A stretch of 64,000 bases of DNA from Tsuneonella amylolytica (GCF_003626915.1 NZ_CP032570.1:868001-932000), one strand, 5' to 3'; shown: positions 35,554-48,671, counted from the stretch's first letter. Notes: generated by a model not told the origin, from the sequence alone. Translations and numbers: made by a program.

Positions 35554-37143
35554 ATGCTCGACGCCAACCTGACCCAGCAGCTTTCGACCTACCTCGCCAA
35601 CCTGCGCGAGCCGGTGGAACTCGTCGCCTCGCTCGGCGACGATGCGAAGTCGGCACAGACGCGCGAGCTCTTGACCGAAATCGCCGGCCTGCACGAAATG
35701 GTCACCGCAAGCTTCGACGGCGACGACGCGCGCCGGCCGAGCTTCGTGATTCGCCGCGCGAGCGACCCGGCGCGCTGGGTGCGCTTCGCGGGCCTGCCGC
35801 TGGGGCACGAGTTCACTTCGCTCGTTCTCGCGCTGCTGTGGGCCGGCGGCCATCCGCCCAAGGTCGATGCCGAACAGCTCGAAACGGTCCGCGCGCTCGA
35901 GGGCGATTTCGCGTTCGAGATGTATTTCAGCCTGTCGTGCCACAACTGCCCCGATGTGGTGCAGGCGCTGACCCTGATGGCGCTGGAAAATCCGCGCATC
36001 ACCGCCACCTTGATCGAGGGCGGCACGTTCAAGGACGAGGTCGACGCGCGCGAGGTCATGGCGGTGCCCGCCACGTTCCTCAACGGCGAACCGTTCTGGA
36101 ACGGCAAGCTGGACCTCGCCGAAATCCTCGCCCGGCTCGACAGCGGCGCGGCGGCCAAGGCGGCCAAGAAGATGGACGCGGCCGATCCGTTCGAGGTGTT
36201 GATCGTCGGGGGCGGCCCGGCGGGCGTGGCGGCTGGCATCTACACCGCGCGCAAGGGCTTTCGCACCGGCATCGCAGCCGAGCGCATGGGCGGCCAGCTC
36301 AACGACACGCTGGGCATCGAGAACCTGCCCGGCACCGCCTATACCGAAGGGCCGAAGCTCGCCGACAGCCTGAAGGCGCAGGCGGCCGAGAACGGCATCG
36401 AGACGATCAACCTGGCGCTCGCGGAGCGGCTGGAACCCGCCGCCGAACGCGGCGGCTTCCACACCGTGCACTTCGCTGGCGGCGGCAGCCTCAAGGCGCG
36501 CAGTCTCATCCTCGCCACTGGCGCGCGCTGGCGCAACCTGGGCGTGCCGGGCGAGGCGGAATACCGCAACAAGGGCGTTGCCTATTGCCCGCACTGCGAT
36601 GGCCCGCTGTTCAAGGGCAAGCGGATCGCGGTCGTCGGCGGCGGCAATTCCGGCGTCGAGGCGGCGATCGACCTCGCCAACATCGTCGGCCACGTGACGC
36701 TGATCGAATACGACGGCCAGCTTCGTGCCGATGCGGTGCTGCAGGACAAGCTGCGCTCGATGAAGAACGTCGACATCCTCACCTCCGCCCAGACGACCGA
36801 GATCGTCGGCGACGGCGGCAAGGTCTCGGGCCTCCGGTGGAAGGACCGCGAAAGCGGCGCCGAAACGCTCGTCGAACTGGAGGGCGTGTTCGTGCAGATC
36901 GGCCTCGTCCCCAACACCGAATGGCTGGCGGACAGCGGCATCGAACTGTCGCCCCACGGCGAGATCGTGGCCGACGGCAAGGGCGCGACCAGCCTCGCGG
37001 GCGTGTTCGCCGCGGGCGATGCCACGACCGTGCCCTACAAGCAGATCGTCGTGGCGATGGGCCAGGGCTCGAAAGCCGCGCTGAGCGCGTTCGATTACCT
37101 CATCCGTTCCGAACCGGTGGGCGAGATCGCGCAAGCCGCCTGA
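35554..37143 (+). CDS. ahpF: Alkyl hydroperoxide reductase flavoprotein AhpF
   Basis: 529 residues. NAD(P)H-dependent FAD disulfide reductase that recycles AhpC. The N-terminal double-thioredoxin-fold domain has the redox pair in SLSCHNCPD (about 129-132). The thioredoxin-reductase-like part shows FAD motif [21 protein letters not shown], dithiol CPHCDGPLF (about 345-350), NAD(P)H motif [12 protein letters not shown] and the C-terminal [13 protein letters not shown]. All parts are intact. Lies 85 bp after ahpC. Confidence 0.97.
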   Translation: MLDANLTQQLSTYLANLREPVELVASLGDDAKSAQTRELLTEIAGLHEMVTASFDGDDARRPSFVIRRASDPARWVRFAGLPLGHEFTSLVLALLWAGGHPPKVDAEQLETVRALEGDFAFEMYFSLSCHNCPDVVQALTLMALENPRITATLIEGGTFKDEVDAREVMAVPATFLNGEPFWNGKLDLAEILARLDSGAAAKAAKKMDAADPFEVLIVGGGPAGVAAGIYTARKGFRTGIAAERMGGQLNDTLGIENLPGTAYTEGPKLADSLKAQAAENGIETINLALAERLEPAAERGGFHTVHFAGGGSLKARSLILATGARWRNLGVPGEAEYRNKGVAYCPHCDGPLFKGKRIAVVGGGNSGVEAAIDLANIVGHVTLIEYDGQLRADAVLQDKLRSMKNVDILTSAQTTEIVGDGGKVSGLRWKDRESGAETLVELEGVFVQIGLVPNTEWLADSGIELSPHGEIVADGKGATSLAGVFAAGDATTVPYKQIVVAMGQGSKAALSAFDYLIRSEPVGEIAQAA

Positions 37144-37158
37144 CCCTGCCGAGCCTGA

Positions 37159-39516
<2,358 letters not shown>

Positions 39517-39540
39517 GGGATAAACCCTTCGGGTAGCGCG

Positions 39541-39576
39541 AGAGACCCCCGGCAGCATGGCTGCTGGGGGTCTTTT
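39541..39576 (+). terminator. Rho-independent terminator after katG
   Basis: A 13-bp stem (39544-39556 with 39560-39572, one G-U pair), 3-base loop, then TTTT. A possible upstream ATG for katE (39557) lies in its loop and is therefore unlikely to be the start. Confidence 0.85.
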
Positions 39577-39618
39577 CGTAGATCGTGACCTGTTGTGGCC
39601 TAACGTCGATCAGTCGAA

Positions 39619-39643
39619 GGAACGGTTATGCGGACGGACCGTA
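39619..39643 (+). promoter_or_regulatory. Candidate EcfG (general stress) promoter for katE
   Basis: GGAAC, 16 bases, CGTA: close to the alphaproteobacterial EcfG consensus GGAAC-N16/17-CGTT. It ends 33 bp before the katE start, leaving room for a short leader and the ribosome-binding site AAAGGAAAGAG. Confidence 0.42.
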
Positions 39644-39676
39644 GGCTTGGCACCCCCAAAGGAAAGAGTTCCAGCT

Positions 39677-41821
39677 ATGGCCAAGACCCCAACCAAGAGT
39701 TCGCAGCCCTCCCGCTCGGGCGATGCCGATCCGGAACTGTTCGAGCTTTCTGAGGGCGGAGCGAACCACCAGCAACCGCGCGGAACCGACGACGTGATGA
39801 CAACCGCTCAAGGCGCGCCGGTCGGCGACGACCAGAACTGGGCGACCGCGGGACCGCGCGGTCCGCAACTGCTCGAAGACCACATTGCGCGCGAGAAGAT
39901 CTTCCATTTCGATCACGAGCGCATTCCCGAACGCGTCGTCCATGCCCGCGGCTACGGCATCCACGGGCACTTCGAACTCAAGCGCGCCATTCCGGAATAC
40001 TCCCACGCGGCGATCTTCAACGAGGTGGGGGAAAAGACCCCTACCTTTACACGGTTCTCTACCGTCGCTGGATCGAAGGGATCGCCCGACGTGGCGCGCG
40101 ACGTGCGCGGGTTTGCGACAAAGTTCTACACCAAGGAAGGCAACTGGGACCTCGTCGGCAACAACATTCCGGTGTTCTTCATCCAGGACGCGATCAAGTT
40201 CCCCGACCTGATCCACGCCGCCAAGCCCGCCCCGGACCGCGCATTTCCCCAAGCCCAGACGGCGCACGACAACTTCTGGGATTTCATCAGCCTGACGCCT
40301 GAGTCGATGCACATGGTCATGTGGATCATGTCCGACCGTACGATCCCGCGCAGCTTCCGCTTCATGGAAGGGTTCGGCGTCCACACCTTCCGTCTGGTCA
40401 ATGCCGAAGGGGCGGCGCACTTCGTCAAGTTCCACTGGAAGCCCCGGCTGGGCCTGCAGTCGGTCCTGTGGAACGAGGCGGTGAAGATTAACGGCGCCGA
40501 TCCCGACTTCCATCGCCGCGACATGTGGGACTCGATCGAGGCCGGCGATTTCCCGCAGTGGGACCTCGGCATCCAGGTCTTCGACGAGGACTTCGCCGAC
40601 GGATTCGACTTCGACGTGCTGGATGCGACCAAGATCGTGCCCGAGGAGGATGTACCGGTCGACATAATCGGCACGCTGACCCTCGATGCCAATGTCGACA
40701 ACTTCTTCGCCGAGACCGAGCAAGTCGCATTCTGCACCCAGAACATCGTGCCGGGCATCGATTTCACCGAAGATCCCCTGCTGCAGGGTCGCAACTTTTC
40801 GTACCTCGATACCCAATTGAAGCGCCTGGGCGGGCCCAATTTCACACACATCCCGATCAATGCGCCGCGCTGCCCGGTCCGCCATTTCCAGCAAGACGGC
40901 CACATGGCGATGACCAACCCCAAGGGACGAGCAAACTACGAGCCCAATAGCTGGAACGGTCCGATCGACGACAACCGCGAACCGCGCGGACCGCGCGCCG
41001 ATCGCTCGCGTGGGTTCGCTACCTATGGCGACGTTGCGACGGGACCCAAGGTCCGCGTCCGGTCCGAGACGTTTGCCGATCACTACAGCCAGGCGCGGCA
41101 GTTCTACGTGTCGCAGACGCCGGTGGAACAGACCCACATGGGCAATGCCTTGACGTTCGAGCTGTCGAAGGTCGAACGGATGGATATTCGCAAGCGCATG
41201 ATCGGGCATCTGCGGCATATCGATGAAGGTCTGGCGAAGGACGTCGCCGACGGAATCGGGCTGGACGAGATGCCGCCCAAGGTGCCTGCCGCCCGCGACC
41301 CGATCACCGATCTGCCCGAAAGCCCCGCGCTGTCGATCATCAAGAACGGCCCGGACAGCTTCAAAGGGCGCAAGTTGGGCATCTACATCGCGGAAGGCGG
41401 CGATGCCGATATCGTCGACGCGCTGAAGAAGGCGGCCGAAAATGCGGGCGCGATGGCCGAGATCGTGGCGCCCCATATCGCGGGCGCGGCCTTGTCCGAC
41501 GGTGAGAAGATGCCGGCGCAACAGAAGATCGATGGCGGTCCCTCGGTCCTGTACGACGCCGTGGCGATCGTCATGGGCAAGGACGCGGCCGCCAACTACG
41601 CCGACGACAAGCCCAGCATCGATTTCGTCAACGATGCCTTCGCGCACGCGAAGTTCATCGCCTATGTCCCCGAAGCGGTTCCGCTGCTGGAAGGGGCCGG
41701 GGTAAAGGCGAAGATGGATGACGGCTTCGTCGAACTGTCCGGTGCCGATAGCGCCGACGGGTTCATCGAGACCTGCGGCAAGCTGCGGTATTGGGACCGA
41801 GCTAAGGTCAAGCAGGACTGA
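39677..41821 (+). CDS. katE: Monofunctional haem catalase, large-subunit clade (HPII-like)
   Basis: 714 residues. Dismutates hydrogen peroxide. The catalase core starts [17 protein letters not shown], with the catalytic His in VVHARG, then [15 protein letters not shown] and [16 protein letters not shown]. The proximal haem-ligand Tyr lies in [15 protein letters not shown]. About 150 C-terminal residues (from about 560, [20 protein letters not shown]) form the DJ-1/PfpI-like flavodoxin domain that marks large clade-2 catalases such as E. coli HPII. The start is ATG 39677 with a strong ribosome-binding site. Such catalases usually serve stationary-phase or general stress. Confidence 0.96.
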   Translation: MAKTPTKSSQPSRSGDADPELFELSEGGANHQQPRGTDDVMTTAQGAPVGDDQNWATAGPRGPQLLEDHIAREKIFHFDHERIPERVVHARGYGIHGHFELKRAIPEYSHAAIFNEVGEKTPTFTRFSTVAGSKGSPDVARDVRGFATKFYTKEGNWDLVGNNIPVFFIQDAIKFPDLIHAAKPAPDRAFPQAQTAHDNFWDFISLTPESMHMVMWIMSDRTIPRSFRFMEGFGVHTFRLVNAEGAAHFVKFHWKPRLGLQSVLWNEAVKINGADPDFHRRDMWDSIEAGDFPQWDLGIQVFDEDFADGFDFDVLDATKIVPEEDVPVDIIGTLTLDANVDNFFAETEQVAFCTQNIVPGIDFTEDPLLQGRNFSYLDTQLKRLGGPNFTHIPINAPRCPVRHFQQDGHMAMTNPKGRANYEPNSWNGPIDDNREPRGPRADRSRGFATYGDVATGPKVRVRSETFADHYSQARQFYVSQTPVEQTHMGNALTFELSKVERMDIRKRMIGHLRHIDEGLAKDVADGIGLDEMPPKVPAARDPITDLPESPALSIIKNGPDSFKGRKLGIYIAEGGDADIVDALKKAAENAGAMAEIVAPHIAGAALSDGEKMPAQQKIDGGPSVLYDAVAIVMGKDAAANYADDKPSIDFVNDAFAHAKFIAYVPEAVPLLEGAGVKAKMDDGFVELSGADSADGFIETCGKLRYWDRAKVKQD

Positions 41822-41827
41822 TCGGAT

Positions 41828-42376
41828 TTACTTCATCCGCCTGAGCACGATGTAGAGCGCCCCCTCGCCGCCGTGGCGGATGTGCGCCTTGCGCACTGCG
41901 GCGATGGCGGCATGGTGGCGGCTGGCGGCGAGCCAGTCAAGCACCTTGGCCCGGATGGCACCCCGCGCCCCCGCCCGGTCGGCAGCCGCCACGGGCCGCG
42001 ACTTGCCCGTCACCAGCAGCACCGTGCGCGCGCCCATCGCGCGGGCCTGGTCGATACCGTCCATCAGCCGGGTATAGGCGGTGTCGAGGGTATGGCCGTG
42101 CAGGTCGAGCGTGAGGTCGGGCTGCAGCGTCCCGCGCGCAAGCTTGCGGTCCCATGTCGAATCTAGGGTGGGCGCCGGAGCCGCTCTTGGCGGTTCGGGC
42201 CGCGTCGGCGTTGTCCTGACGGGCTTGGCGGGTCGCTCGAACGCGGGCGGCGGTGGTGGGGACGCAGCAGCTTCGGAAGCCGCGACGGGCAGGTTCGGGG
42301 CCATCGGCTTGACCGTGGAGGCCACCTGGGCCCACGCCGCCGCTTCGTCCGCGGTCAGCCCGCGGGGCGGCCTCAC
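41828..42376 (-). CDS. Smr (small MutS-related) domain protein
   Basis: 182 residues. A Pro/Ala-rich N-terminal half leads to a C-terminal Smr domain with LTLDLHGHTLDTAYTRL, VLLVTGKSRP and HGGEGALYIVLRR, the conserved LDxH and GxG elements of this nuclease-like fold. Possible roles are DNA or RNA nicking; ribosome-collision Smr proteins are also known. The start is the GTG that overlaps the mltA stop (GTGA). Confidence 0.87.
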   Translation of the reverse strand: MRPPRGLTADEAAAWAQVASTVKPMAPNLPVAASEAAASPPPPPAFERPAKPVRTTPTRPEPPRAAPAPTLDSTWDRKLARGTLQPDLTLDLHGHTLDTAYTRLMDGIDQARAMGARTVLLVTGKSRPVAAADRAGARGAIRAKVLDWLAASRHHAAIAAVRKAHIRHGGEGALYIVLRRMK

Positions 42377-43605
42377 CGCCCGGTCAGGCGCGCGACGGTG
42401 CCCTTGGGCAGCAGCAGCAGCGCCTGCCCCCGCGCGCTCATTCCGCCCGCGATCGTGCGTGCATCCTCGCCCGCGCCCCAGAACGTGTCGAAGCGGTTGG
42501 GCCCCTTGATAGCGCCGCCGGTATCCTGCGCGATCCACAGACCCGACGCCTCGCGCCGGTCCATCCGCAGCCAGACGGGCGCGCCCAGCGGAACGAAGGC
42601 GGGGTCCGCCGCGACCGAGCTTTCGCGCCGCACCGGCACGTTGAGTGCGCCGAGCGGCCCGTCGCCGGTCAGTTCCTTGAAGAAGACCCAGCTCTGGTTC
42701 TCGTTCATGATCGCCCGGCCTTCCGCCGGGTAATCGCGCAGGTAGCCCATGATGCCCTGCATCGAGGTATCGTAAGGCGTGCCGTCGCCGATCAGGCCGC
42801 GGTCCTTCATCAGGCGGCCGATGCCGGTGTAGCCGCGGCCGTTCTGCCCGGCATAGCCGATGCGCATGACGCGGCCGTCGGGCGCGAGCAGGCGGCCCGA
42901 CCCCTGGATCTGGAGGAAGAAGAATTCGATCGGATCGGCGGCCCAGGCGATCTCCAGCCCGCGATTGGCGAGCGCGCCGTTCACGATTTCCGCGCGGTCG
43001 TAGTAGGGGACGAAGCGCCCTTCGGCGTCGTAGCGCCCGAGCTGCTGGCGGCCCGTCCGCTCGGTCACGGGCGTGGTTTCCCACCAGCCGCGCACCAGTT
43101 CGGGCGGCATCGCGTAGACCGGCACATCGTAGCCCGGCAGGCGCTGGCGCGCGCCGCGGATTTCGGGTTCGTAATAACCGGTGGCGAAGGCCGCACCGTC
43201 GGCAATGCGCGCGGTTTCGAAATGGCGATCGAAGAACGCTGCCGCGTCGGCCTGCGGCCAGGCTCGCGCGGCGGTGCACGCCGGTTCCCACGCCGCACCG
43301 GTCGCAATGCCGCTGGCGTCGCTGCGGGTGAGCAGGCGCGGGCAGCTCTCGCGGAAGCTGGAGAGCGCACCGGCGGCATCCGCCGGCGCGATGCCGAGCG
43401 ATGCGACCGAGGGGCCGGCGACGATGCCCGCCGAAACTGCGTTGGACGGCGCCGGCGGAGTGGGCGTCGGCGTCGGAACAGGCGTGGGAACGGAAACCGG
43501 CGGGACCGAAACCGGCGGCGTGCCGGCCGTGGGTTCGGGCACCATCCGGCACGCGGCGAGCGCGACGGTCGCCAATGCGATCGTCGCCGCAGTCTTCATC
43601 CGCAT
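42373..43605 (-). CDS. mltA: Membrane-bound lytic murein transglycosylase A
   Basis: 410 residues. A lipoprotein (ATVALAAC lipobox, Cys about 18) with a Pro/Val/Thr linker, then the MltA fold. Features include ATGYYEPEIRGAR, FFFLQIQGSGRL and, near the end, WIAQDTGGAIKGPNRFDTFWGAG, the 3D domain whose last Asp lies in the catalytic cleft. Cleaves peptidoglycan glycan strands at the outer membrane. The start ATG follows GGGAGGGATC. Sits between a Tim44-like gene and smr, all cotranscribed. Confidence 0.94.
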   Translation of the reverse strand: MRMKTAATIALATVALAACRMVPEPTAGTPPVSVPPVSVPTPVPTPTPTPPAPSNAVSAGIVAGPSVASLGIAPADAAGALSSFRESCPRLLTRSDASGIATGAAWEPACTAARAWPQADAAAFFDRHFETARIADGAAFATGYYEPEIRGARQRLPGYDVPVYAMPPELVRGWWETTPVTERTGRQQLGRYDAEGRFVPYYDRAEIVNGALANRGLEIAWAADPIEFFFLQIQGSGRLLAPDGRVMRIGYAGQNGRGYTGIGRLMKDRGLIGDGTPYDTSMQGIMGYLRDYPAEGRAIMNENQSWVFFKELTGDGPLGALNVPVRRESSVAADPAFVPLGAPVWLRMDRREASGLWIAQDTGGAIKGPNRFDTFWGAGEDARTIAGGMSARGQALLLLPKGTVARLTGR

Positions 43606-43630
43606 GATCCCTCCCCGCGCGCCGTCAGTT

Positions 43631-44281
43631 TCAGGCTTCGTCGGTCTCGTCGAGCAGCCAGTGGGGATCCGCCTCGCGCACGTCGCGCTTGAAGGTCCAC
43701 AGGTCACGCGCCTCGACTGCGTCGGTCAGCGAACCGGCGACGACGGTGCCGTCGCGGTCGCGTGTGACGGCCGCGATGTCGGCGATGAAGCGCATGGTCA
43801 CGCGCGCGGTCTTGCCGACGAGTTCGGCCGAATCGATCTTCGCGCCCTCGATCCGGACGAGCCGGTTGTCGAGCGTTTCGCCCGCTTCCTCGCGCGCGGC
43901 GATGGCGGCGTCGAAGCCGGCATAGACATCGTCGTCGCACAGTTCGCGCAGCGTTTCGCGGTCGCCCTGCCAGAACGCCTCGAGCACCATGGCGTAGGCA
44001 CCCTTCGCGCCTTCGACGAAGCCCGACACGTCGAACGTGCGGTCGGCCGCGGCGATTTCCCGCACGCCGCGTTCGACCGCGGGCAGCACACCTTCGAGGC
44101 CGGCGGGGCGCACGGGCTGCGCGGGCCGCAGCTGCGCGACCGGCGACGGCGCCGCGTCAGGCGCGTCGAAACGGGTCGGATCGGGCTGTTCCTCGTGCTC
44201 GGCACGGCGGCCGAGCACCGAATACAGGCGCATGCCGAGGAACGCGGCGATCATGGCGAGGATGACGATCTGCAAGATCAC
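43631..44281 (-). CDS. Tim44/TimA-like domain protein
   Basis: 216 residues from a GTG start. One N-terminal membrane helix (about 3-20), a charged linker, then a Tim44-like alpha/beta domain (FVEGAKGAYAMVLEAFWQGDRETL, and later RVTMRFIADIAAV). In mitochondria Tim44 anchors the import motor. Alphaproteobacterial relatives are membrane-associated, often beside secB and mltA as here; their role is unsettled. Confidence 0.85.
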   Translation of the reverse strand: MILQIVILAMIAAFLGMRLYSVLGRRAEHEEQPDPTRFDAPDAAPSPVAQLRPAQPVRPAGLEGVLPAVERGVREIAAADRTFDVSGFVEGAKGAYAMVLEAFWQGDRETLRELCDDDVYAGFDAAIAAREEAGETLDNRLVRIEGAKIDSAELVGKTARVTMRFIADIAAVTRDRDGTVVAGSLTDAVEARDLWTFKRDVREADPHWLLDETDEA

Positions 44282-44501
44282 GTGAATTCAGCCCAGTCTG
44301 CGCGGATATGTTACGGCAACGTCCCACCCGTCGCCATCCGCAGTCCTACGATGGTGCCCTAGATAGGCACGTTTTACAAACGAACAACGCACGACTTCGG
44401 CAATCGGGTGCGCCGTTGCGATGGGTCACGCGCGATGCTAGGCGCGCCGCCGACCGAGCGCTTGCCGATGGGGCGCGCCGACAGCAGGACACCCGAACAT
44501 C

Positions 44502-45050
44502 ATGGCCGAAGAAGGCGATATCCTCACCGACCTCAACATGGACCCCAACGCGAACGCCAACGGCGCCGATACGCAGCCGGTCGCCGGCGTGATCTCGCAG
44601 TACGTCAAGGACCTGTCGGTTGAGAACCCGAACGCCCCGGCCTGCTTCCAGTGGCAGAGCCAGCCGAACATCGACCTGCAGTTCAACATCGCCGCCGAAA
44701 AGGTGAGCGACGAGGTCCACGAAGTCGAGCTGAAGGTGAAAGTCACCGCCAAGGCCGACGAGGGCGACCTGTATTTGGTCGAGCTCGCTTATTGCGGCCT
44801 CATCGGCATGCGCAACCTGCCCGAGGAACACGGCCACGCATTCCTTTATGCCGAGGCGCCGCGCATCCTGTTCCCCTTCGCCCGGCGCGTGATCGCCGAC
44901 GCGACCCGCGACCTGGGTTTCCAGCCGCTGATGGTCGACCCGATCGACTTCAACGGCCTCTATCTCAACCAGTTGCAGCGCAAGGCCGAGGAAGATGCCG
45001 CGGCCGCGGGCGGCATGGGCGACGTTCCGCCGCCGTCCGGCGAGGCCTGA
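44502..45050 (+). CDS. secB: Protein-export chaperone SecB
   Basis: 182 residues. Tetrameric chaperone that keeps preproteins unfolded and hands them to SecA. The core segments are YVKDLSVENPNAP, VELKVKVTAKADEGDLYLVELAYCGL and LFPFARRVIADATRDLGFQPLMVDPIDFNGLY. It is longer than E. coli SecB (155) through an Asn/Asp-rich N-terminus and an acidic, Pro-rich C-terminus, as in other alphaproteobacteria. Confidence 0.96.
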   Translation: MAEEGDILTDLNMDPNANANGADTQPVAGVISQYVKDLSVENPNAPACFQWQSQPNIDLQFNIAAEKVSDEVHEVELKVKVTAKADEGDLYLVELAYCGLIGMRNLPEEHGHAFLYAEAPRILFPFARRVIADATRDLGFQPLMVDPIDFNGLYLNQLQRKAEEDAAAAGGMGDVPPPSGEA

Positions 45051-45109
45051 TCGCGGCGCCCCGCCCGGGGGCCACGTGAAGGCCATGAGACGGCCATGAG
45101 GGGGACCGG

Positions 45110-46717
45110 GTGAGCAATCTCGTCAGGAGCGTCGGCACGATCGGCGCATTGACCGCGGTCAGCCGCGTGTTCGGCTTCGTGCGGGACATGCTGCTGTCCC
45201 GCGTGCTGGGCGCGGGGCTGGCAGCCGACGCCTGGCAGCTCGCCTTCACGCTGCCCAACACCTTCCGCCGCCTGTTCGCCGAAGGCGCGTTCAGCGTCGC
45301 CTTCGTGCCGATGTACACCCGCCGCCTTCACGGCGCGGCGGAGGACGGCGGGGGCGAAACGGGCGCCGACGCGTTCGCGGGCGACGTCCTTTCGGTCTTC
45401 GTCTGGGTGCTGCTGGGATTTTCCGCGCTGTGCATGGCCGCGATGCCCGGCATCGTCTGGCTGCTGGCGCGCGAGTATTCGGACGTGCCGGGCAAGTTCG
45501 AACTGTCGGTCATGCTCAGCCGCATGACCTTCCCCTACCTCGCGCTCGTGAGCCTCGTGGCGATGCTGTCGGGCGTGCTCAACGCCCGCAGCCGCTTCGC
45601 GCCGGGCGCTTTCGTGCCGGTCTTTCTCAACATCGTGATGATCGCCGGCATCGTGACCGGGTGGTACCTGCGCGGAGAAGACGGCAGCGACGAGATCGTG
45701 GCATGGTCGCTAGCGATCGCGCTGACGCTGTCGGGGGTGGTGCAGCTTGCCTACATGGCATGGGCATCGCGCCGGGCAGGCGTGCGGCTGAAGGTTACCC
45801 GGCCGAAATTCACGCCCGAAGTGCGCCGGCTCGGCATGCTGATCCTGCCGGCGACGTTCGGCGCGGGGATCTACCAGATCAGCCAGCTGGTCGACACGTT
45901 CTTCGCCACCAGTCTGCCGCAGGGATCGCTGACCCTGTTGAAGCTCGCCGACCGGCTCAACCAGATGCCGCTCGGCATTTTCGGCATCGCGCTCGGCACC
46001 GCGATCCTGCCGATGCTCGCGCGCCATATCCAGCAGGGCGACGCGGGCGAGGCGCAGCGGCTGCAGGCCAACGCGGTCGAGGTCGGCACTCTGCTCACCC
46101 TGCCCGCCGCCGTCGCGCTGGCGATCTGCGCGCCGGCATTCGTGACGGCGTTCTTCGTCGGCGGCAAGATGACGCTGGCCGACGGCGCGATCATGGCGAA
46201 TATCGTGGTGGCGCTGGTCTGCGGCCTGCCGGCGTATGTCCTCGTCAAGGTGTTCCAGCCGGCCTTCTTCAGCCGCGAGGATACGCGCACCCCGGTATGG
46301 ACCGCCGCGTTCGTGCTGGCGGTGAACATCGCGCTCAATTTCTACGTCGTGCCGCGCTACGGCATCGTTGGCCTTGCCGCGGCGACCGCGATCTGCGCCA
46401 CGTTGAACGTCGTAACGCTTACGATCATCCTGCAACTGCGCGGCTGGTTCCGCTTCACCGGAGCACTGGCGAGCCGCATCGTGCGGCAGGTGCTGGCTAC
46501 GGCGGCGATGGGCGCATTCCTGTACTGGCTGATGCCCCTCATGGCGGACCGCTACGGCGGCACGGTGCTGGAACGCACCTGGTCGCTCGGTGTGCTGGTG
46601 GCGGGCGGCATGATCGTGTTTTTCGGCGTGGCCTTCGCCATCGGCGCGCTCGACAAGGACCTTCTCGCCCAGCTACGGCGCCGCCGTCCCGCCAAACCCG
46701 TGGACCTTGCAGAGTAG
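45110..46717 (+). CDS. murJ: Lipid II flippase MurJ
   Basis: 535 residues with about fourteen hydrophobic helices. Flips lipid-linked peptidoglycan precursor across the inner membrane. The N-terminus (TIGALTAVSRVFGFVRDMLL) and NTFRRLFAEGAFSVAFVP are characteristic. Arg residues of the central cavity are retained. The start is GTG after GAGGGGGA; trpS follows 6 bp downstream. Confidence 0.94.
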   Translation: MSNLVRSVGTIGALTAVSRVFGFVRDMLLSRVLGAGLAADAWQLAFTLPNTFRRLFAEGAFSVAFVPMYTRRLHGAAEDGGGETGADAFAGDVLSVFVWVLLGFSALCMAAMPGIVWLLAREYSDVPGKFELSVMLSRMTFPYLALVSLVAMLSGVLNARSRFAPGAFVPVFLNIVMIAGIVTGWYLRGEDGSDEIVAWSLAIALTLSGVVQLAYMAWASRRAGVRLKVTRPKFTPEVRRLGMLILPATFGAGIYQISQLVDTFFATSLPQGSLTLLKLADRLNQMPLGIFGIALGTAILPMLARHIQQGDAGEAQRLQANAVEVGTLLTLPAAVALAICAPAFVTAFFVGGKMTLADGAIMANIVVALVCGLPAYVLVKVFQPAFFSREDTRTPVWTAAFVLAVNIALNFYVVPRYGIVGLAAATAICATLNVVTLTIILQLRGWFRFTGALASRIVRQVLATAAMGAFLYWLMPLMADRYGGTVLERTWSLGVLVAGGMIVFFGVAFAIGALDKDLLAQLRRRRPAKPVDLAE

Positions 46718-46723
46718 ATTTCC

Positions 46724-47740
46724 ATGCGCGTCGTCTCGGGCATCCAGCCCACCGGTAACCTCCACCTCGGCAACTACCTCGGCGCGATCCGCAATTGGGT
46801 GCGGATGCAGGACGAACTGGCTGAAGGCCAGCAGGCGCTGTTCTTCCTCGCCGACCTTCACGCGATCTCGATGCCGCACGACCCGGCCGAACTGAAGCGC
46901 GGCACGCTGGAAATGGCCGCCGCGCTGGTGGCATGCGGCATCGATCCCGACCGGTCGATCCTGTTCAACCAGGCGCAAGTGCCCGCCCATGCCGAACTGC
47001 AGTGGCTGCTCGGCGGTACGGCGCGGATGGGCTGGCTGAACCGCATGACGCAGTGGAAGGACAAGTCGGGCAAGAACCGCGAGGGGCAATCGGTCGCGCT
47101 GTTCACCTATCCCGTGCTGCAGGCCGCCGACGTGCTGCTCTACCAGGCGACACACGTGCCGGTGGGCGAGGACCAGAAGCAGCATCTCGAACTTGCCCGC
47201 GACATCGCGCAGAAGTTCAACAACGACTTCGCATCCGAAGACGCGCCGGTGTTCACCCTGCCCGAACCGATCGTCCCGCCCGAAGCGGCGCGGATCATGA
47301 GCCTGCGCGACGGCAGCGCCAAGATGAGCAAGTCCGATGCGTCCGACATGGCGCGCATCAACCTAGTCGACGACGCCGACCTCGTCATGCAGAAGGTGAA
47401 GAAGGCCAGGACCGATCCCGAACCTCTGCCGTCGGAAGCCGCCGGGCTGGATGGACGGCCCGAGGCGCTGAACCTCGTCACCATCTATGGCGCGTTGACC
47501 GGCAAGCCGGTGGACGCCGTGCTCGCGGAATTCGGCGGCGAGGGCTTCGGCAAGTTCAAGCCGGCGCTGGGCGAAGTGCTGGTCGAAACGCTGAGGCCGA
47601 TTTCGGCGCGCTTCACGGCGCTGCTGGCCGATCGCGAGGCGCTCGACGCAATTCTCGCGCGCGGCGCGGCGCGGGCACGCGAGATCGGCCGCCCCACGCT
47701 CGACGCAACCTACGCCGCCCTTGGACTGGTGCGTGGCTAA
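46724..47740 (+). CDS. trpS: Tryptophan--tRNA ligase
   Basis: 338 residues. Class I aminoacyl-tRNA synthetase with the HIGH-like motif in GNLHLGNYLGAI and the KMSKS loop in SAKMSKSDASD. GQDQK-type GEDQKQHLELARDIA is also conserved. Close behind murJ, so probably in one transcript. Confidence 0.97.
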   Translation: MRVVSGIQPTGNLHLGNYLGAIRNWVRMQDELAEGQQALFFLADLHAISMPHDPAELKRGTLEMAAALVACGIDPDRSILFNQAQVPAHAELQWLLGGTARMGWLNRMTQWKDKSGKNREGQSVALFTYPVLQAADVLLYQATHVPVGEDQKQHLELARDIAQKFNNDFASEDAPVFTLPEPIVPPEAARIMSLRDGSAKMSKSDASDMARINLVDDADLVMQKVKKARTDPEPLPSEAAGLDGRPEALNLVTIYGALTGKPVDAVLAEFGGEGFGKFKPALGEVLVETLRPISARFTALLADREALDAILARGAARAREIGRPTLDATYAALGLVRG

Positions 47741-47872
47741 CACAGCGCAAGGTCGTCATTCAAACTCGGTTCACCGCGCTATCTTTACACCTCGTCGCAC
47801 TAGTGACAGCCTGCGTCGTCGAACCGAAGTCGCAGCGCGTTTGCACTTCACCGAGTCGAAGGGGTTCGCACC

Positions 47873-48601
47873 ATGTCCATACTGACCAATGCCGGTCGCA
47901 CGCTGAAGATGATCGCCGCGCCGCTCGCGCTCGGCGCGCTCGCCGCGTGTGCCACGCCGTTCAACGCCAACGTCCAGCGTTTCCAGAACGCGATGCCCGC
48001 GCCGCAGGGCCAGACCTTTGCCGTCGTGGCGGAGGATCCCTCCCTCGCCGGCGGGCTCGAGTTCGCGCAGTACGCGAGCTACGTCTCGGCCAACATGGCG
48101 CGGCTGGGTTACACGCCGGCCTCCTCGCCCGATGTCGCCACGCTGCTCGTGCGGTTCGACTACGGCATCGACAACGGGCGTCAGCGCGTCCGCCAGACCG
48201 GCTTCGCCGATCCCTTCTACGATCCGTGGTACGGCTATGGCCGGTTCGGCTACGGCCGGTTCGGCTACCCCTCGCGCTTCGGGTACAGCCGGCTCGGCTA
48301 TCGCGGCGGCTACGGCGGCCGCTGGGGCTACGGCTTCTACGATCCGTTCTTCGACAACGGGCTCGACGTCTACACGGTCTACACCAGCGATATCGACATG
48401 AAGATCGACAATCGCGCCACCGGCCAGCGCCTGTTCGAAGGCAAGGCGCAGGCCCTGTCGACCTCCAGCCGCCTGCCCTATCTGGTGCCCAATCTGGTCG
48501 AGGCGATGTTCACCGACTTCCCGGGCCGCTCGGGTGAAACCGTGCGCATCTCGGTCGCGCCGGAGAACATGCCGGTACAGCGGAACCAGGTCCGCCGCTG
48601 A
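47873..48601 (+). CDS. DUF4136 domain lipoprotein
   Basis: 242 residues. The signal peptide ends in a lipobox (LGALAAC, Cys26). The DUF4136 domain covers the rest, interrupted by a Tyr/Gly/Arg/Phe-rich insert (about 118-158, repeats like YGRFGYG). Outer-membrane-associated lipoproteins of this kind are common in sphingomonads; function unknown. Confidence 0.8.
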   Translation: MSILTNAGRTLKMIAAPLALGALAACATPFNANVQRFQNAMPAPQGQTFAVVAEDPSLAGGLEFAQYASYVSANMARLGYTPASSPDVATLLVRFDYGIDNGRQRVRQTGFADPFYDPWYGYGRFGYGRFGYPSRFGYSRLGYRGGYGGRWGYGFYDPFFDNGLDVYTVYTSDIDMKIDNRATGQRLFEGKAQALSTSSRLPYLVPNLVEAMFTDFPGRSGETVRISVAPENMPVQRNQVRR

Positions 48602-48630
48602 TCAACGAGATCGGGGGCAACCATCGAGAG

Positions 48631-48662
48631 ACGGGCCGCGTCGAGAGACGCGGCCCGTTTTT
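48631..48662 (+). terminator. Rho-independent terminator after the DUF4136 gene
   Basis: A perfect 11-bp stem ACGGGCCGCGT/ACGCGGCCCGT, 6-base loop, then TTTTT. Confidence 0.9.
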
Positions 48663-48671
48663 CGTTGTGCG

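Noticed and set aside
39557-39676. Forty-codon N-terminal extension of katE from an upstream ATG
   Set aside because: That ATG lies in the loop of the katG terminator and the stretch covers the likely katE promoter; ATG 39677 has a strong ribosome-binding site.
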